Assembly: GCA_025054795.1 (NCBI GenBank)
Contig: JANWZU010000071.1
Span: forward strand, 1 to 22,420
DNA length: 22,420 bases
Direction of reading: 5' to 3'
Source: Candidatus Caldarchaeum sp.
Lineage (GTDB): Archaea; Thermoproteota; Nitrososphaeria_A; Caldarchaeales; Caldarchaeaceae
Of the stretch, positions 21,930-22,420 are shown piece by piece. The first letter of the stretch is position 1; each line of letters opens with the position of its first letter. Below the pieces are notes generated by a model. It had not been told where the DNA came from, searched no databases, and saw nothing but the letters and a program-made list of their open reading frames with translations. The translations under genes and the position numbers were made by a program.

Positions 21930-22420
21930 GCCGGCCCTCGTCAATCACGAGCAGCTTGTAGGAGTAGCCGTCTATAATCGCCTTCAAGCTGGCCTCCACT
22001 ATGTTTCTCGAAACCCCTGTCGTCGACCATCTGTTGCCGTTGTCGGCGAACTCGATGAACACACGGACCGAGGCGGCTGTGGCGTCTCTGGCGTCGATGA
22101 CCGAGACTTTGTAGTTGGTTAGCTGGGTTGTTTCGAGGGTTGGGTATTTCTTGAGAACAGCCGTCCTGATGGCTGCGTCGAGGGCGTGGACAGGGCCTAC
22201 GCCCTCAGCCGTGGTAGCCACCGCTTCGCCGTCTATGTCCATCGACACAACAGCTCTTGAGGTGAGCTGGCCAGCCTCGAGGACCTCAACCCACCAAGTC
22301 CTAACACTAAGCCGTTCGACGTTGACCCCAACCCCCTTGAGGATGAGAAGCGAGAGTGTGGCGTCAGCCGGCTCGAAATGGTAGCCTTGGGCCTCGAGCC
22401 TCTTGACTTCGTCGAGGATG
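21916..22420 (-). CDS. cimA: Citramalate synthase, C-terminal part (runs off the right edge)
   Basis: The frame is open from the right edge to a TGA at 21916. It encodes LEAQGYHFEPADATLSLLILK and, after a linker, VGPVHALDAAIRTAVLKKYPTLETTQLTNYKV, SVIDARDATAASVRVFIEFADNGNRWSTTGVS and NIVEASLKAIIDGYSYKL. This is the linker plus the LeuA-type regulatory (dimer) domain of the long-form (R)-citramalate synthase, rather than of 2-isopropylmalate synthase. The enzyme condenses acetyl-CoA with pyruvate on the way to 2-oxobutyrate and isoleucine. The catalytic TIM barrel lies outside the window. A homologous LeuA-family enzyme of another specificity cannot be fully excluded. Confidence 0.9.
   Translation of the reverse strand, partial: ILDEVKRLEAQGYHFEPADATLSLLILKGVGVNVERLSVRTWWVEVLEAGQLTSRAVVSMDIDGEAVATTAEGVGPVHALDAAIRTAVLKKYPTLETTQLTNYKVSVIDARDATAASVRVFIEFADNGNRWSTTGVSRNIVEASLKAIIDGYSYKLLVIDEGRLTSR

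Noticed and set aside
1..22420. CRISPR array, insertion sequence or integrase
   Set aside because: No regularly spaced direct repeats with unique spacers, no transposase or recombinase frame, and no terminal inverted repeats were seen.

Overview
The window looks archaeal. It has a hypusine-type translation factor aIF5A, an A-type ATP synthase rotor subunit, and a tRNA-Gln carrying two bulge-helix-bulge introns. It also has a HEPN-MNT pair, a probable C/D-box sRNA, and many genes with a TATA-like box 24-30 bases before an ATG, GTG or TTG start (leaderless transcription). Base composition is moderate, and the mix of genes suggests a thermophilic lineage of the Thaumarchaeota/Aigarchaeota/Crenarchaeota kind. 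That placement is an inference; no rRNA is present to fix it.

Left part (1-10.5 kb) is an accessory region of multiplied gene families. It starts with the 5' end of an exported-protein gene (1-68, minus). Two paralogous coiled-coil proteins with PD-(D/E)XK-like C-terminal ends follow (528-1478 plus, 1898-2782 minus). Next is an operon of two large paralogous exported proteins (5607 to 3173, minus). Then comes a cluster of five small paralogous surface proteins between 5774 and about 9300. Each of the five has a signal peptide, an MG2/Ig-like domain, a CxxC pair, a Thr-rich stalk and a C-terminal membrane anchor. Fragments of other genes lie between these, including a piece of a HEPN gene at 2905-2991 whose intact relative is at 9814. 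The cluster is followed by a candidate C/D sRNA (9671-9723) and a HEPN-MNT toxin-antitoxin-like pair.

Middle part (10.5-13.8 kb): an operon on the minus strand encodes an SPPY-type DNA methyltransferase and an unrecognised partner with a 4-base overlap. Then come a purine phosphoribosyltransferase and the tRNA-Gln(CTG) gene.

Right part (13.8-22.4 kb) is mostly metabolic and housekeeping. A tight three-gene operon encodes an SDR oxidoreductase, an M20-family hydrolase-like protein lacking expected metal ligands, and a molybdenum hydroxylase large subunit. It is followed by ATP synthase subunit K, a winged-helix membrane protein, an AbrB-like protein, a DegT/DnrJ aminotransferase, aIF5A, and the C-terminal part of a citramalate synthase that runs off the window. 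Convergent neighbours overlap by 4-20 bases throughout, so the genome is compact.

The most interesting candidates are the five-member MG2/CxxC/Thr-stalk cluster, the double-intron tRNA, the sRNA, the methyltransferase with its unknown partner, and the ligand-poor M20 protein coupled to a molybdenum hydroxylase.
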